DNA from: Actinomycetes bacterium
GTDB lineage: Bacteria > Actinomycetota > Actinomycetes > JAHEKZ01
Direction of reading: 5' to 3'
Assembly (NCBI GenBank): GCA_024644435.1
Contig: JAHEKZ010000009.1
Coordinates: forward strand, 1 to 49,290
DNA length: 49,290 nt
The position numbers and the translations under genes were made by a program. The stretch's first letter is position 1. Each line of letters opens with the position of its first letter. This document shows, piece after piece, positions 8,545 through 17,409 of this stretch. The notes beneath the pieces were generated by a model, which was given only the letters and a program-made list of their open reading frames with translations, did no database searches and was not told the DNA's origin.

Positions 8545-9540
8545 GTGCAGAGGGCGCAGCGAGTGCAGAGGTTCGACGGTGTCGACGCCATTCCAGGTGA
8601 CTGGGGGCGCTCGGTCGTGTGCATCGGCGTCTTCGACGGCGTCCACCACGGCCATCGGGTGATCGTGCAGGCCACCCGAGACCTGGCCGATCAGGTCTCG
8701 GGCCAGGTGGTGGCCGTCACGTTCGACCCGCACCCCAGCGCCGTCGTTCGCCCCGACGCCCAGCCCCGGATGCTGTCGACCCTGGACCACCGGGTCGCTC
8801 TGTTGCACGAGGCAGGGGCCGACGCGGTCCTGGTCCTGACCTTCACGCCCGAGCTGGCGTCCTGGACCCCGGTGGAGTTCGTCGACCGAGTCCTGGTGCG
8901 GGGTCTGCACACCGTCGGAGTCGTGGTCGGTGAGGGCTTTCGGTTCGGCCACCGGGCAGCAGGCGATGTCGACCTGCTGACCTCGCTAGGTGCGACCCAC
9001 GACTTCGTGGTCGAGCCACTGGCTCTGCAGGTCGGGGCTCTCGTCGAGCATGGCGACGCCGGCCACGTGGCCTGGTCGTCGACCTTCGTTCGGCAGTGCG
9101 TGCTGGAAGGTGACGTGGCAGAGGCCGCCCGGGCCCTGGACCGGCCGCACCGGGTAGAGGGACAGGTGGTGCACGGGGACCATCGCGGACGTGAGCTCGG
9201 CTACCCCACGGCGAACCTCGCCCCCGTCGACCACGCAGCCGTACCGGCCGACGGCGTGTACGCCGGATGGCTGGTGCGTACCACGTCGGGGCCGGGCGAG
9301 GTTGCCTTGCCCGCGGCCATATCGATCGGCACCAACCCGACCTTTGCCGGGCAGGATCGACGCATCGAGGCGTACGTGCTCGATCGCACCGACCTCGATC
9401 TCTACGACGAGCAGGTGGCCTTCGATTTCGCTGAGCGGCTGCGGCCCACCCTGACGTTCGAGGGAGTCGAGCCACTTCTCGAACAGATGGCGCTTGATGT
9501 GGAGCGTGCGCGCGCTATCACCGAGGCGTCCGGCGTGTGA
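8545..9540 (+). CDS. ribF: bifunctional riboflavin kinase / FAD synthetase
   Basis: RibF converts riboflavin to FMN and then to FAD. The 331-residue protein has the N-terminal nucleotidyltransferase domain with GVFDGVHHGH (28-37) and VTFDPHPSAVVRP. The STFVRQCVLEGDV linker leads to the C-terminal kinase domain with GRELGYPTANL near residue 220 and GVYAGWL. The GTG at 8545 is the first start after AGGGTGA; a second GTG six codons later is possible. The 44-base gap after truB is too short for an FMN riboswitch; a 5-bp hairpin (CCTGC/GCAGG, 8523-8536) lies next to the ribosome-binding site. Transcription runs toward a convergent gene. Confidence 0.95.
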   Translation: MQRAQRVQRFDGVDAIPGDWGRSVVCIGVFDGVHHGHRVIVQATRDLADQVSGQVVAVTFDPHPSAVVRPDAQPRMLSTLDHRVALLHEAGADAVLVLTFTPELASWTPVEFVDRVLVRGLHTVGVVVGEGFRFGHRAAGDVDLLTSLGATHDFVVEPLALQVGALVEHGDAGHVAWSSTFVRQCVLEGDVAEAARALDRPHRVEGQVVHGDHRGRELGYPTANLAPVDHAAVPADGVYAGWLVRTTSGPGEVALPAAISIGTNPTFAGQDRRIEAYVLDRTDLDLYDEQVAFDFAERLRPTLTFEGVEPLLEQMALDVERARAITEASGV

Positions 9541-9557
9541 CACCTCCTGAAACCTCT

Positions 9558-9585
9558 GACGCCAGCTCGCTGGCTAGCTGGTGTC
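9558..9585. terminator. hairpin between convergent ribF and HNH gene
   Basis: GACGCCAGCT (9558-9567) pairs with AGCTGGTGTC (9576-9585), including one G-T pair, around an 8-base loop. It starts 18 bases after the ribF stop and covers the last codons of the minus-strand gene. It probably acts as a terminator for ribF and perhaps for both strands; there is no T-tract. Confidence 0.6.
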
Positions 9586-10881
9586 GGGAGGGTCGAGGTA
9601 GCTCCACGGCTCGGTGATATGTCGACGACCAGTGGGGGTCGTCCAGGTCATGGTGCCGTCGGGGGAGAGCTCTGCCTTCCAGGTCGATCTGTGCTTGAGG
9701 CGGTGGTGTCGGCGGCAGAGGACGGCAAGGTTGTCCCACGTGGTGGCCCCGGCTGGCCATGGGACGGTGTGGTCGAGGTCGGTGCCCGAGGAGGTCGCGA
9801 CCGCACTGCGGCGACAGCCGGGGAAGCGGCAGGTCAGGTCGCGCGCCCGGATGGCCCGGTCGAGCCGCGCCGTGGGTCGGTACCGGGGCTCAGCCGTTCG
9901 GCGGGGAGCGGCGAGGGTGGCTGCCTCGATCAGGGTGCCGGTCTCGGGATCTGCGAGCACCTGGTCGAACGTAATGGAGCCACCACCACCTGCGAGCTGG
10001 CGTGCAGCGTGGGCGGTGATCGGGCCGAGTCCGGAGATCCAGCCAGGAGTATCGGACTGGCCCATGAGGGTGTCGGCGGACACCACCACCTGCACCTGCA
10101 CGCGCGGGGGGTCTGCCCTACCGGTCACGAGATCCATGAGGGCGTCGGCCCGTCGTTGGTCCATGGTGCGCGTGTCGGAGACGCCCGCAGTCTGCGCGAT
10201 CGCGTTGACGCTGTCGTAGACCTGGCGAGCCTGAACGGCTGGGAGCAGCGCGTTGAGCTCAGCCATGCCGTCGGCCAGGGGGGTCAGGATCACGCGTCGG
10301 CCAGCACTGGCACGGGCCCGTCGGATCTCGGCCATGCCGGGGTCGGCCGCGATGACCCGGCGAGCGAGCCACGCGCGCGTCTGGGTGGCGGTGTGCGTCG
10401 CCGCGTAGCTGGCGGCTTCGGCCGCGAGGGTGTCGGCGAAGACCGGGTCGACCTCGTGGAGGCCGCTGCTGATCACCACGGACTTGCGCGTGTCGACGGT
10501 GCCGCTGCGCCAGGCGCGCATTAGCGCCGGCAGAGTCGACGCCTCGATCGCCGTGGCGAGGCGGTGTGCGGCCAGAATGCGGGTGCACGACAGCAGAACG
10601 GCGATCTCGTCGCTGACGAACTCGGCAAGCCGGGCTGCATGCTCTGGCATCACGCGTGCTGAGCCAGGCGCGAGGGCGGCTTCGTGAGCAGTGTCGTCAG
10701 CCTCGGCCCGGCGGTGCATCTCGACCATCACTGCCGCCTGCTCAGCCTCCACCATGTTCTGGGCGACCTGCAGATCGACCAGCCGGTCACGCAGCACGTC
10801 ACCGTCGATCTCGTCGAGCGGCGCGAGGCCGCCGACCAGATCATGGACCTGGTCGGCGATCACCGATGCTGAGGAGCTCAT
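9574..10881 (-). CDS. DUF222 / HNH endonuclease domain protein
   Basis: 435 residues from the ATG at 10881. Residues 1 to about 330 are the helical DUF222 region. The C-terminus is an HNH nuclease domain: CRFPGC (Cys351, Cys356), DLDHTVPW (His371) and NLAVLCRRHHRLKH (Cys389, His392, His393), with the four cysteine/histidine positions expected for a zinc-stabilised beta-beta-alpha-metal fold. The family is multi-copy in many actinobacterial genomes and its biological role is not established; some copies behave like mobile or homing-type genes. The start is chosen because AGGG lies about 9 bases upstream; the frame extends 24 codons further. It sits inside the usually tight ribF-rpsO neighbourhood. 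Confidence 0.9.
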   Translation of the reverse strand: MSSSASVIADQVHDLVGGLAPLDEIDGDVLRDRLVDLQVAQNMVEAEQAAVMVEMHRRAEADDTAHEAALAPGSARVMPEHAARLAEFVSDEIAVLLSCTRILAAHRLATAIEASTLPALMRAWRSGTVDTRKSVVISSGLHEVDPVFADTLAAEAASYAATHTATQTRAWLARRVIAADPGMAEIRRARASAGRRVILTPLADGMAELNALLPAVQARQVYDSVNAIAQTAGVSDTRTMDQRRADALMDLVTGRADPPRVQVQVVVSADTLMGQSDTPGWISGLGPITAHAARQLAGGGGSITFDQVLADPETGTLIEAATLAAPRRTAEPRYRPTARLDRAIRARDLTCRFPGCRRSAVATSSGTDLDHTVPWPAGATTWDNLAVLCRRHHRLKHRSTWKAELSPDGTMTWTTPTGRRHITEPWSYLDPPDTS

Positions 10882-10948
10882 GCCACAACCCTGCCATCGG
10901 GGTACGACAGAAGCCGTTGCGATGTGCACAGGCTGACCGTCGCCGCAG

Positions 10949-10965
10949 ACCACGCATCGCGTGGT
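10949..10965 (-). terminator. hairpin downstream of the zinc-ribbon membrane protein gene
   Basis: ACCACGC and GCGTGGT form a perfect 7-bp stem with a 3-base loop, immediately beyond the minus-strand stop at 10967. It separates this gene from the HNH gene, which has its own start at 10881. No T-tract follows. Confidence 0.55.
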
Positions 10966-10966
10966 G

Positions 10967-13159
10967 TCACCTCATGCGACGTACCCAGGCGGCGCCGTGC
11001 CGACCCCGATCGCGCACCCACTCCCACCTCGCCCCAACAGCGATCAGCACAGCCCCTGCGACGGCGAACGAGACCCACTGCGGGAGGAAGCGACCGATTT
11101 CGACCAGCTCGATGCCGACGACGAGAAGGACCAGGGCCAGCCCCGGGAAGAAGAGACCACCCCACCGCTGTCTGGCACCGATGACTGCGGCGATCACCCC
11201 GATCGACAGCAGACTCACCAGACGCACCTGGTAGGCGGTGTCCGGGTCTTCGCTGTACCACCAGCGGTCGGCCGACGACCCCGCGAGCGCCAGGGCCGAC
11301 GGGGCGAAGGCCAGCACGAATGGCGGCGCCATCGACTGCCAGGTCGGAGTGGGCTCCGGCCGGCGCAACCACGACCACGCGACCGCGGCGACCGCGGCAG
11401 GTACGCCGAGCGCTAGTCCGTAGACCTCCGGCTCCGTTGACGCGTCCAGGCTGAGTGTCGAGAGCTCGAGGAGAACCGCGGGGATGCCGAGGGCCGGGAC
11501 CGCCCAGACCGACCAGTCGGGGAGGCGGCGGAGGAGCGCCATGGCGAGAACACCCAGAGCCAGCACGGCGAGGGCCACGGCCAGCTGGTACTTGAAGGCG
11601 TTCGGCGTGGGGGTGGTCTCGTAGCTGTAGGAGCTCCCAGCGGTGGTGGCATCGCCCAGATCGATCAGGGCGGCGATGAGCCACGTACCGAGGGCGGCCA
11701 CCGGAGGTAGCAGGAGTGCGACGCCCGACAGGGGTGACTCGCTCGCCGGCTGTGCCGAGTGGCGCATCCGCGGTACGAGCGCGCTCGACCCGACGAGCAG
11801 AACGACGAACGTCAGACCTGCGGCAACTCCTCGCCAGGGCGGCCAGGCCTGATCGGCCCACGCCTCGGCGCCCAGATAGTTGTCGAGTGGGTCGAGCCAC
11901 GGTGCGATGGCCAGGCCGGCGGCCGCCCCGACAGCAGCACCGCCGGCGAACGGGACGGCGCCGCGCAGCCACGACCTGCCGACGACGAGCAGCGAGGGGA
12001 GGAGTGCAACGGCGCCGGCGGCCAGGAGGACGAGGGCGGCCCACGGGCGGATGCCCCCCGAGCTCACGCCGACGCCCCAGTCGAGGACCACGGCCACGGT
12101 CCACACGGCGAGGGCTGCGGCGGTGACCGGCCACGGGTGCAGCGTTCGGCGAAGCGCAGCTGACATGCCCACGGCGGCCACGACCAGCGTGATCGCGGCG
12201 GCAACGGGCTCGACGTCTCCGGTGACGGCGTCGTCGGTCAGCTCCTGCACATACACAGCGATGGCGACCGCCGAGACCACCAGGAACCAGGCGCCGACCC
12301 ACGGCCAGGCACGGAGGCGGACGCGGTCAGCGAGCAGGATGAGCGCGACGGCTCCCGCGCCGCACGTCAGAGCCACCCACCAGCTCCATGGGTCGGCAAG
12401 GGGCAGCGCATCGTCGGTGGGTGCGCTGGCCACCACGGTCACGGCCACCAAGGCTCCTGCGACGCCGGCCAGCTCTCCGATCGACGTGGTTCGGGGACGA
12501 AGCCAGATCGCCGCTGCGCAGAGGGCGACCATCACCACCACCGACACGAGCATGGCGGCGGTGGCGCCCACAACGTCCGGCCCCAGCGACCGCGCACCCA
12601 GCGCGCCGATCACGACGAGCAGCGTGCCGACGACGCCGAGGGCGGTCGCCGTACCAGGGAGGCGGTTCACCAACCGGGCGGTGGCGGCGAGGCAGGCAGC
12701 GCCGATGGCCAGCAGGAGGCCGATCTGGCCGAACGGACCCAGGAGGTCCCACGTGAAGGCGATGAACGCGATCCCGGCGACCACGAGCAGGAAGGCGCCC
12801 AGGGCGAGGAGCAGTGATCCAGCCGAAGCCGGGGGGCGCGCGGGCTTGGCCGCGGCGGGGAACGCCGCTCGCGTGGGTGGCGGCCAGATCGGGGTCGGGG
12901 CCGATGGCGGTGCGAGGGCCGGGCGCTCAGCTGTCGGCGAGTCTCCGGCGGCCAGCCGTTGGTTCAGCCAGGTGAGCCGCTCGTCTGCCCAGGTGTGCCA
13001 GGTCGAGAGCGAGAGTGCCTCACGCAGGTAAGGCGTGGCCATGGCATGGCCACAGACCTCACACGGGGTGACCCCTCCGAGCGTGGCGACCGACGTCGCG
13101 GGGGACGGGGCGGCCGGCTCAGCAAGGGCAGCACCGCACTGCGGGCAGACAATCGTCAC
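10967..13159 (-). CDS. large multi-pass membrane protein with N-terminal zinc ribbon
   Basis: About 730 residues from the proposed GTG at 13159. The N-terminus has two CxxC pairs (Cys5/Cys8 in VCPQCGAAL and Cys33/Cys36 in CEVCGHAM), a classic zinc ribbon. A Pro/Ala-rich linker and then some 18-20 hydrophobic helices fill the rest, starting with SLLLALGAFLLVVAGIAFIAF near residue 130. It resembles an actinobacterial family of zinc-ribbon membrane proteins of unknown function (some are annotated after SCO7613). The start is uncertain: no clear ribosome-binding site is present and the frame stays open past rpsO. No transport or enzyme motif is recognised. Confidence 0.8.
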   Translation of the reverse strand: MTIVCPQCGAALAEPAAPSPATSVATLGGVTPCEVCGHAMATPYLREALSLSTWHTWADERLTWLNQRLAAGDSPTAERPALAPPSAPTPIWPPPTRAAFPAAAKPARPPASAGSLLLALGAFLLVVAGIAFIAFTWDLLGPFGQIGLLLAIGAACLAATARLVNRLPGTATALGVVGTLLVVIGALGARSLGPDVVGATAAMLVSVVVMVALCAAAIWLRPRTTSIGELAGVAGALVAVTVVASAPTDDALPLADPWSWWVALTCGAGAVALILLADRVRLRAWPWVGAWFLVVSAVAIAVYVQELTDDAVTGDVEPVAAAITLVVAAVGMSAALRRTLHPWPVTAAALAVWTVAVVLDWGVGVSSGGIRPWAALVLLAAGAVALLPSLLVVGRSWLRGAVPFAGGAAVGAAAGLAIAPWLDPLDNYLGAEAWADQAWPPWRGVAAGLTFVVLLVGSSALVPRMRHSAQPASESPLSGVALLLPPVAALGTWLIAALIDLGDATTAGSSYSYETTPTPNAFKYQLAVALAVLALGVLAMALLRRLPDWSVWAVPALGIPAVLLELSTLSLDASTEPEVYGLALGVPAAVAAVAWSWLRRPEPTPTWQSMAPPFVLAFAPSALALAGSSADRWWYSEDPDTAYQVRLVSLLSIGVIAAVIGARQRWGGLFFPGLALVLLVVGIELVEIGRFLPQWVSFAVAGAVLIAVGARWEWVRDRGRHGAAWVRRMR

Positions 13160-13257
13160 AGTCGATGATGATGTCAGCGGGCTCGGGGCGACAGGGTCAT
13201 TCGACCCGCCAACACCCCCTCGGGTCGGTCGATTCGGGGGATAGGTCCGGTCGCTGA

Positions 13258-13263
13258 TAGCCT
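13258..13263 (+). promoter_or_regulatory. candidate -10 box for rpsO
   Basis: TAGCCT, about 91 bases before the rpsO start; TTCGGG (13233-13238) could be a weak -35 with a 19-base spacer. It is the only likely promoter in the gap between the divergent membrane-protein gene and rpsO. Confidence 0.45.
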
Positions 13264-13268
13264 GACCG

Positions 13269-13284
13269 GGCCGTTCGATCGGCC
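13269..13284 (+). promoter_or_regulatory. hairpin at the start of the rpsO leader
   Basis: GGCCG and CGGCC form a perfect 5-bp stem with loop TTCGAT, beginning where transcription from the TAGCCT box would start. A second, imperfect GC-rich stem (GCCCGGG with CCCCGGC) follows before the ribosome-binding site. Ribosomal protein S15 represses its own mRNA in several bacteria through leader structures, so this is a candidate control element; no known motif was matched. Confidence 0.35.
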
Positions 13285-13354
13285 ACGGACCTTCCAAGAG
13301 CCCGGGTGGACTTGCCCCGGCGCGCCGTGCAACGACCTCGAGGAGACCACTGCA

Positions 13355-13624
13355 GTGTCGCTTGATTCCGCTGTCAAGAAGCAGATCATGGATGAATACG
13401 CCACCACCGCCGGTGACACCGGTTCCCCTGAGGTGCAGGTGGCGATGCTCTCCCGTCGGATCTCCGATCTGACCGAGCACCTCAAAGAGCACAAGCACGA
13501 CCACCACAGCCGCCGCGGACTGCTGCTGCTCGTGGGTCAGCGTCGTCGCTTGCTCAACTACCTGGCTGACACCGACATCACGCGGTACCGCCAGCTGATC
13601 GAGCGGCTCGGCCTGCGGCGCTAG
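13355..13624 (+). CDS. rpsO: 30S ribosomal protein S15
   Basis: S15 binds 16S rRNA in the platform of the small subunit. The 89-residue length is standard, and the family signature is clear: [49 protein letters not shown] and [12 protein letters not shown]. The GTG at 13355 follows AGGAG by 9 bases. It is transcribed with pnp in most bacteria; here the 222-base gap to pnp carries a long hairpin. The leader also has hairpin potential. Confidence 0.97.
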   Translation: MSLDSAVKKQIMDEYATTAGDTGSPEVQVAMLSRRISDLTEHLKEHKHDHHSRRGLLLLVGQRRRLLNYLADTDITRYRQLIERLGLRR

Positions 13625-13658
13625 CCAGCAGTCGGGGCCGTTCCCCACGTATTTCCAT

Positions 13659-13678
13659 TGAAGATCAACTGAAGATCA
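13659..13678 (+). repeat. direct repeat TGAAGATCA, 11-bp spacing
   Basis: TGAAGATCA occurs at 13659-13667 and again at 13670-13678, one helical turn apart, in the rpsO-pnp gap. It is AT-rich compared with its surroundings. It could be a protein-binding site or a chance duplication. Confidence 0.5.
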
Positions 13679-13739
13679 CCGCCTAGGGCGCCGTGCCCCA
13701 CCTGAGCCGGCGTTCTCCGTCGGTCCTCGGTAGTGGCAC

Positions 13740-13768
13740 CCCGGGTGCGTGTTCAGCACGCAGCCGGG
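13740..13768 (+). other. long hairpin in the rpsO-pnp intergenic RNA
   Basis: The left arm 13740-13751 pairs with the right arm 13757-13768 over 12 positions with a single G-G mismatch; the loop is TTCAG. It lies 116 bases after rpsO and 79 before the pnp start. In E. coli the pnp leader and in Streptomyces the rpsO-pnp spacer carry hairpins cut by RNase III, through which PNPase levels are controlled. By analogy this is a candidate processing site. Confidence 0.6.
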
Positions 13769-13846
13769 AGCCTCGATCGAAGACCGGCACACTCCTCGCC
13801 GGCCACCGCCGGGATGACGCCCTGGGCTCAACGAAGAGGAGGACCC

Positions 13847-16072
13847 GTGGAGGGTCTGGAAGTTCGCTCGAGCGAAGCCATTATCGATAACGGCTCGTTC
13901 GGCCACCGCATCATCAAGTTCGAAACAGGGCGTCTCGCCCGCCAGGCAGCCGGCTCGGCTGTCGTCTACCTCGACGACACCACCATGGTGCTGTCGGCCA
14001 CCACCGCGTCCAAGCGCCCGAAAGAGAACTTGGACTTCTTCCCATTGACCGTTGACGTCGAAGAGCGCATGTACTCGGTCGGCCGGATCCCCGGCTCGTT
14101 CTTCCGCCGTGAGGGACGTCCCAGCGAGGACGCCATTCTCACCTGCCGCCTGATCGACCGGCCGCTGCGCCCGTCGTTCACCAAGGGCCTGCGCAACGAG
14201 ATCCAGATCGTCGAGACGATCATGTCGCTCGACCCTGAGCACCTCTACGACGTCGTCGCGATCAACGCCGCATCGATGTCGACCCAGCTCTCCGGCATTC
14301 CGTTCAGCGGCCCGATCGGCGGCGTCCGCGTCGCCCTGATCGATGGCCAGTGGATCGGATTCCCGACGCACTCCGAGCTCGAGCGTGCGGTCTTCGACAT
14401 GGTCGTGGCCGGACGCGTGGTCGAGCACGAGGGCCAGCCAGATGTCGCGATCATGATGGTCGAGGCCGAGGCCACCGAAGAGACCGTCAACCTGATCGCC
14501 GGTGGCGCCACCGCACCGACCGAAGAGGTTGTGGCCCAGGGCCTTGAGGCTGCCAAGCCGTTCATCCGTGCGCTCTGCGACGCGCAGGCCGAGCTGGCAG
14601 CAGTCGCAGCCAAGCCCACCCGCGAGTTCCCGCTCTACCTCGACTACCAGGACGACGTCCTGGCTGCCGTTGAGCAGGCCGCCGGCAGCGAGCTCGCCGC
14701 CGCGATGACCATCGCGGGCAAGCAGGAGCGAGAGGAAGAGACCTCCCGTATCTCTGACATCGTCACCGACAAGCTCGCCGGCCAGTTCGAGGGGCGCGAG
14801 AAAGAGGTCAAGGCCGCTTTCCGGTCGGTCACCAAGAGTCTGGTGCGCGAGCGCATCCTGCGCGACCAGGTGCGTATGGACGGACGCGGTCCGTCCGACA
14901 TCCGCCGCCTGTCGGCGGAGGTCGGCGTCGTGCCCTTGACGCACGGATCGTCGCTCTTCGAGCGTGGCGAGACCCAGATCATGGGTGTCACGACGCTGAA
15001 CATGCTCCGCATGGAGCAGCAGCTCGACACGCTGAACCCGATGAACCGCAAGCGGTACATGCACAACTACAACTTCCCGCCCTACTCGACCGGTGAGACC
15101 GGCCGGGTCGGATCGCCCAAGCGACGCGAGATCGGTCACGGGGCGCTCGCCGAGCGTGCGCTCGTTCCCGTGCTGCCCACGCGCGACGAGTTCCCGTACG
15201 CCATCCGCCAGGTCTCTGAGGCGCTCGGCTCGAACGGATCCACCTCCATGGGCTCGGTGTGCGCCTCGACGATGTCGCTGCTGCACGCGGGTGTCCCGCT
15301 GAAGGCTCCGGTCTCGGGTATCGCCATGGGTCTGGTCAGTGGCGAGGTCGACGGCAAGACCGAGTACGTGGCGCTGACCGACATCCTCGGAGCCGAGGAC
15401 GCCTTCGGCGACATGGACTTCAAGATCGCCGGCACCGAAGAGTTCGTCACCGCGCTGCAGCTCGACACCAAGCTCGACGGCATCCCTGCCTCGGTGCTCG
15501 GTGCGGCCCTCAACCAGGCTCGTGCCGCGCGGCTCACCCTGCTCGAGGTCATGGCTGAGGCAATCGACGGTCCAGACGAGATGGCGCCGAACGCGCCTCG
15601 CGTCATCACCGTGCGGATCCCGGTCGACAAGATCGGAGAGGTCATCGGGCCGAAGGGCAAGATGATCAACTCGATCCAGGACGAGACCGGCGCCGACATC
15701 ACGATCGACGACGACGGCACCATCTACATCGGTGCAGTTGACGGGCCTTCGGCCGAGGCGGCTCGCTCGATGGTCAACTCGATTGCGAACCCGACGATGC
15801 CCGAGGTGGGCGAGCGTTACCTCGGCACCGTGGTCAAGACCACGACCTTCGGGGCCTTCATCTCGCTGCTTCCGGGCAAGGACGGTCTGCTGCACATCTC
15901 CGAGATCAAGAAGATGGTGGGCAAGCCCCGCATCGACTCGGTCGACGATGTGCTCTCGGTCGGCCAGAAGGTCCGCGTCGAGATCAAAGAGGTCGACGAC
16001 CGCGGCAAGCTGTCGCTGACCGCCGTCAAGGACGAGGACGAGGCTGGTGCAGACGCACCGGCCGATGCCTGA
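13847..16072 (+). CDS. pnp: polyribonucleotide nucleotidyltransferase (PNPase)
   Basis: PNPase degrades RNA 3' to 5' by phosphorolysis and can also add tails. The 741-residue product has two RNase PH-like domains ([25 protein letters not shown] at the start, and [35 protein letters not shown] in the second), separated by a helical linker. A KH domain follows near 585-645 ([17 protein letters not shown]) and an S1 domain near 655-725 ([26 protein letters not shown]). The GTG at 13847 is chosen because AGAGGAGG ends 4 bases upstream; the frame is open 38 codons further but would cover the intergenic hairpin. Confidence 0.97.
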   Translation: MEGLEVRSSEAIIDNGSFGHRIIKFETGRLARQAAGSAVVYLDDTTMVLSATTASKRPKENLDFFPLTVDVEERMYSVGRIPGSFFRREGRPSEDAILTCRLIDRPLRPSFTKGLRNEIQIVETIMSLDPEHLYDVVAINAASMSTQLSGIPFSGPIGGVRVALIDGQWIGFPTHSELERAVFDMVVAGRVVEHEGQPDVAIMMVEAEATEETVNLIAGGATAPTEEVVAQGLEAAKPFIRALCDAQAELAAVAAKPTREFPLYLDYQDDVLAAVEQAAGSELAAAMTIAGKQEREEETSRISDIVTDKLAGQFEGREKEVKAAFRSVTKSLVRERILRDQVRMDGRGPSDIRRLSAEVGVVPLTHGSSLFERGETQIMGVTTLNMLRMEQQLDTLNPMNRKRYMHNYNFPPYSTGETGRVGSPKRREIGHGALAERALVPVLPTRDEFPYAIRQVSEALGSNGSTSMGSVCASTMSLLHAGVPLKAPVSGIAMGLVSGEVDGKTEYVALTDILGAEDAFGDMDFKIAGTEEFVTALQLDTKLDGIPASVLGAALNQARAARLTLLEVMAEAIDGPDEMAPNAPRVITVRIPVDKIGEVIGPKGKMINSIQDETGADITIDDDGTIYIGAVDGPSAEAARSMVNSIANPTMPEVGERYLGTVVKTTTFGAFISLLPGKDGLLHISEIKKMVGKPRIDSVDDVLSVGQKVRVEIKEVDDRGKLSLTAVKDEDEAGADAPADA

Positions 16073-16089
16073 GTCAGGTTCGAACTGAC
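16073..16089 (+). other. small inverted repeat between pnp and the peptidase gene
   Basis: GTCAG and CTGAC flank a 7-base loop and fill the whole 17-base gap; the inner GTTCGAAC is itself a perfect palindrome. It is too small for a convincing terminator and may only affect translation of the next gene, which lacks a clear ribosome-binding site. Confidence 0.3.
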
Positions 16090-17409
16090 GTGAGCACCCG
16101 CACTCTCCACCGGGGCCAGGACGGCAGCGTAGTCAAACGCACCGTCCTGCCCGGTGGGTTGCGGGTGGTCACCGAATCGGTCCCCACGATGCGCTCGGTG
16201 TCGTTCGGGGTCTGGGTGGGCGTCGGATCGCGTGACGAGTCCGGCAAGCAGGCCGGCGCGAGTCACTACCTCGAGCACCTGCTCTTCAAGGGAACCAACC
16301 AGCGCAGTGCGCTCGACATCTCGTCGGCGATCGACCGCCTGGGTGGTGAGATGAATGCGTTCACCGCCAAAGAGTTCACCTGCTTCTACGCCCGCGTCCT
16401 CGACGCCGACCTTCCGACCGCGGTGGATGTCGTCACCGACATGGTGCTCTCGTCGACCATCACCGGGCCCGACTTCGAGTCCGAACGGGGCGTCATCCTC
16501 GAAGAGATCGCCATGCACGACGACGACCCCGGAGACGTCGTGCACGACGCCTTTGCCGAGTCGGTCTTCGGTGACACCCCACTGGGCCGCCCGATTCTGG
16601 GTTCCTCCGAGTCGATCGTGACCCTCAACCGCGACACCGTCCGCCGCTACTACCGTCGCTGGTACTGCCAGGAGAACATGGTGGTGGCCGCCGCAGGCAA
16701 CCTCGAGCACGCAGCGGTGGTGCGGTTGGTGAAGAAGGCGTTTGCCGCTGGGGGAGTCGACCTCACCGCTGACGCCCCGGGTGACCGACGTGCCCGGCGT
16801 GCCCAGCCGCGTCCGCGACGCGGTGGACAGGTCCTGGTGGTGCCACGACCTTCAGAACAGGTCAACCTGGTCCTCGGTGTCCCCGGGGTGGATCGCAACG
16901 ACCCACGACGCTTCGCGCTGGGGGTGCTCAACAGCGCTCTCGGCGGCGGCATGTCAAGCCGCCTCTTCCAGGAGGTACGCGAGAAGCGAGGGCTGGCCTA
17001 CTCGGTCTACTCGTACCACGCCCAGTACTCCGATGCCGGTCTCTTCGGTGTGTACGCCGGGTGCCTGCCGAAGAAGGTCGACGACGTGCTGGACCTCTGC
17101 CGAGCAGAGATCCAGCGGGTGTGTCACCGCGGGGTCACCGCTGAAGAGCTCGAGCGCGGCAAAGGGCAGCTACGGGGATCCCTGGTGCTGGGCATGGAAG
17201 ACACCGGGTCCCGCATGAACCGCATTGGTAAGAGCGAGCTCGTCTACGGCGAGATGCTCTCCCTTGACGAGATCTTGAACCGGATCGAGGCAGTGACCCT
17301 TGACGATGTCCGTGACGTGGCCTCCGACGTGCTCGATGTACCCCCCACGCTGGCGCTGATCGGCCCGTTCGACGCCGAGCGCGACTTCTCGGGGGCGGTG
17401 GCATCGTGA
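16090..17409 (+). CDS. M16 family zinc peptidase (pitrilysin / processing-peptidase type)
   Basis: 439 residues. The inverted zinc motif HxxEH is at 59-63 (HYLEH), and the third ligand is Glu139, exactly 76 residues beyond His63 as in mitochondrial processing peptidase. The C-terminal half carries the second M16 domain with GGGMSSRLFQEVREKRGLAYSVYSYH. No signal peptide is visible, so it is probably cytoplasmic. From memory it corresponds to the pepR-type gene next to pnp in mycobacteria; the substrate is unknown. The GTG at 16090 is 17 bases after pnp without an obvious ribosome-binding site. Its stop overlaps dapB by 4 bp. Confidence 0.93.
   Translation: MSTRTLHRGQDGSVVKRTVLPGGLRVVTESVPTMRSVSFGVWVGVGSRDESGKQAGASHYLEHLLFKGTNQRSALDISSAIDRLGGEMNAFTAKEFTCFYARVLDADLPTAVDVVTDMVLSSTITGPDFESERGVILEEIAMHDDDPGDVVHDAFAESVFGDTPLGRPILGSSESIVTLNRDTVRRYYRRWYCQENMVVAAAGNLEHAAVVRLVKKAFAAGGVDLTADAPGDRRARRAQPRPRRGGQVLVVPRPSEQVNLVLGVPGVDRNDPRRFALGVLNSALGGGMSSRLFQEVREKRGLAYSVYSYHAQYSDAGLFGVYAGCLPKKVDDVLDLCRAEIQRVCHRGVTAEELERGKGQLRGSLVLGMEDTGSRMNRIGKSELVYGEMLSLDEILNRIEAVTLDDVRDVASDVLDVPPTLALIGPFDAERDFSGAVAS

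Noticed and set aside
13676-15895. Long open frame on the minus strand opposite pnp (739 codons)
   Set aside because: It mirrors the codon bias of pnp, has no recognisable motif, and the plus-strand product is an unmistakable PNPase. The same applies to long minus-strand frames opposite infB (2763-4205, 4530-5588) and recA (41549-43186).
16078-16085. GTTCGAAC as an SOS box
   Set aside because: It lacks the 4-base spacer and inverted order of the TCGAAC-N4-GTTCGA operator found at recA.
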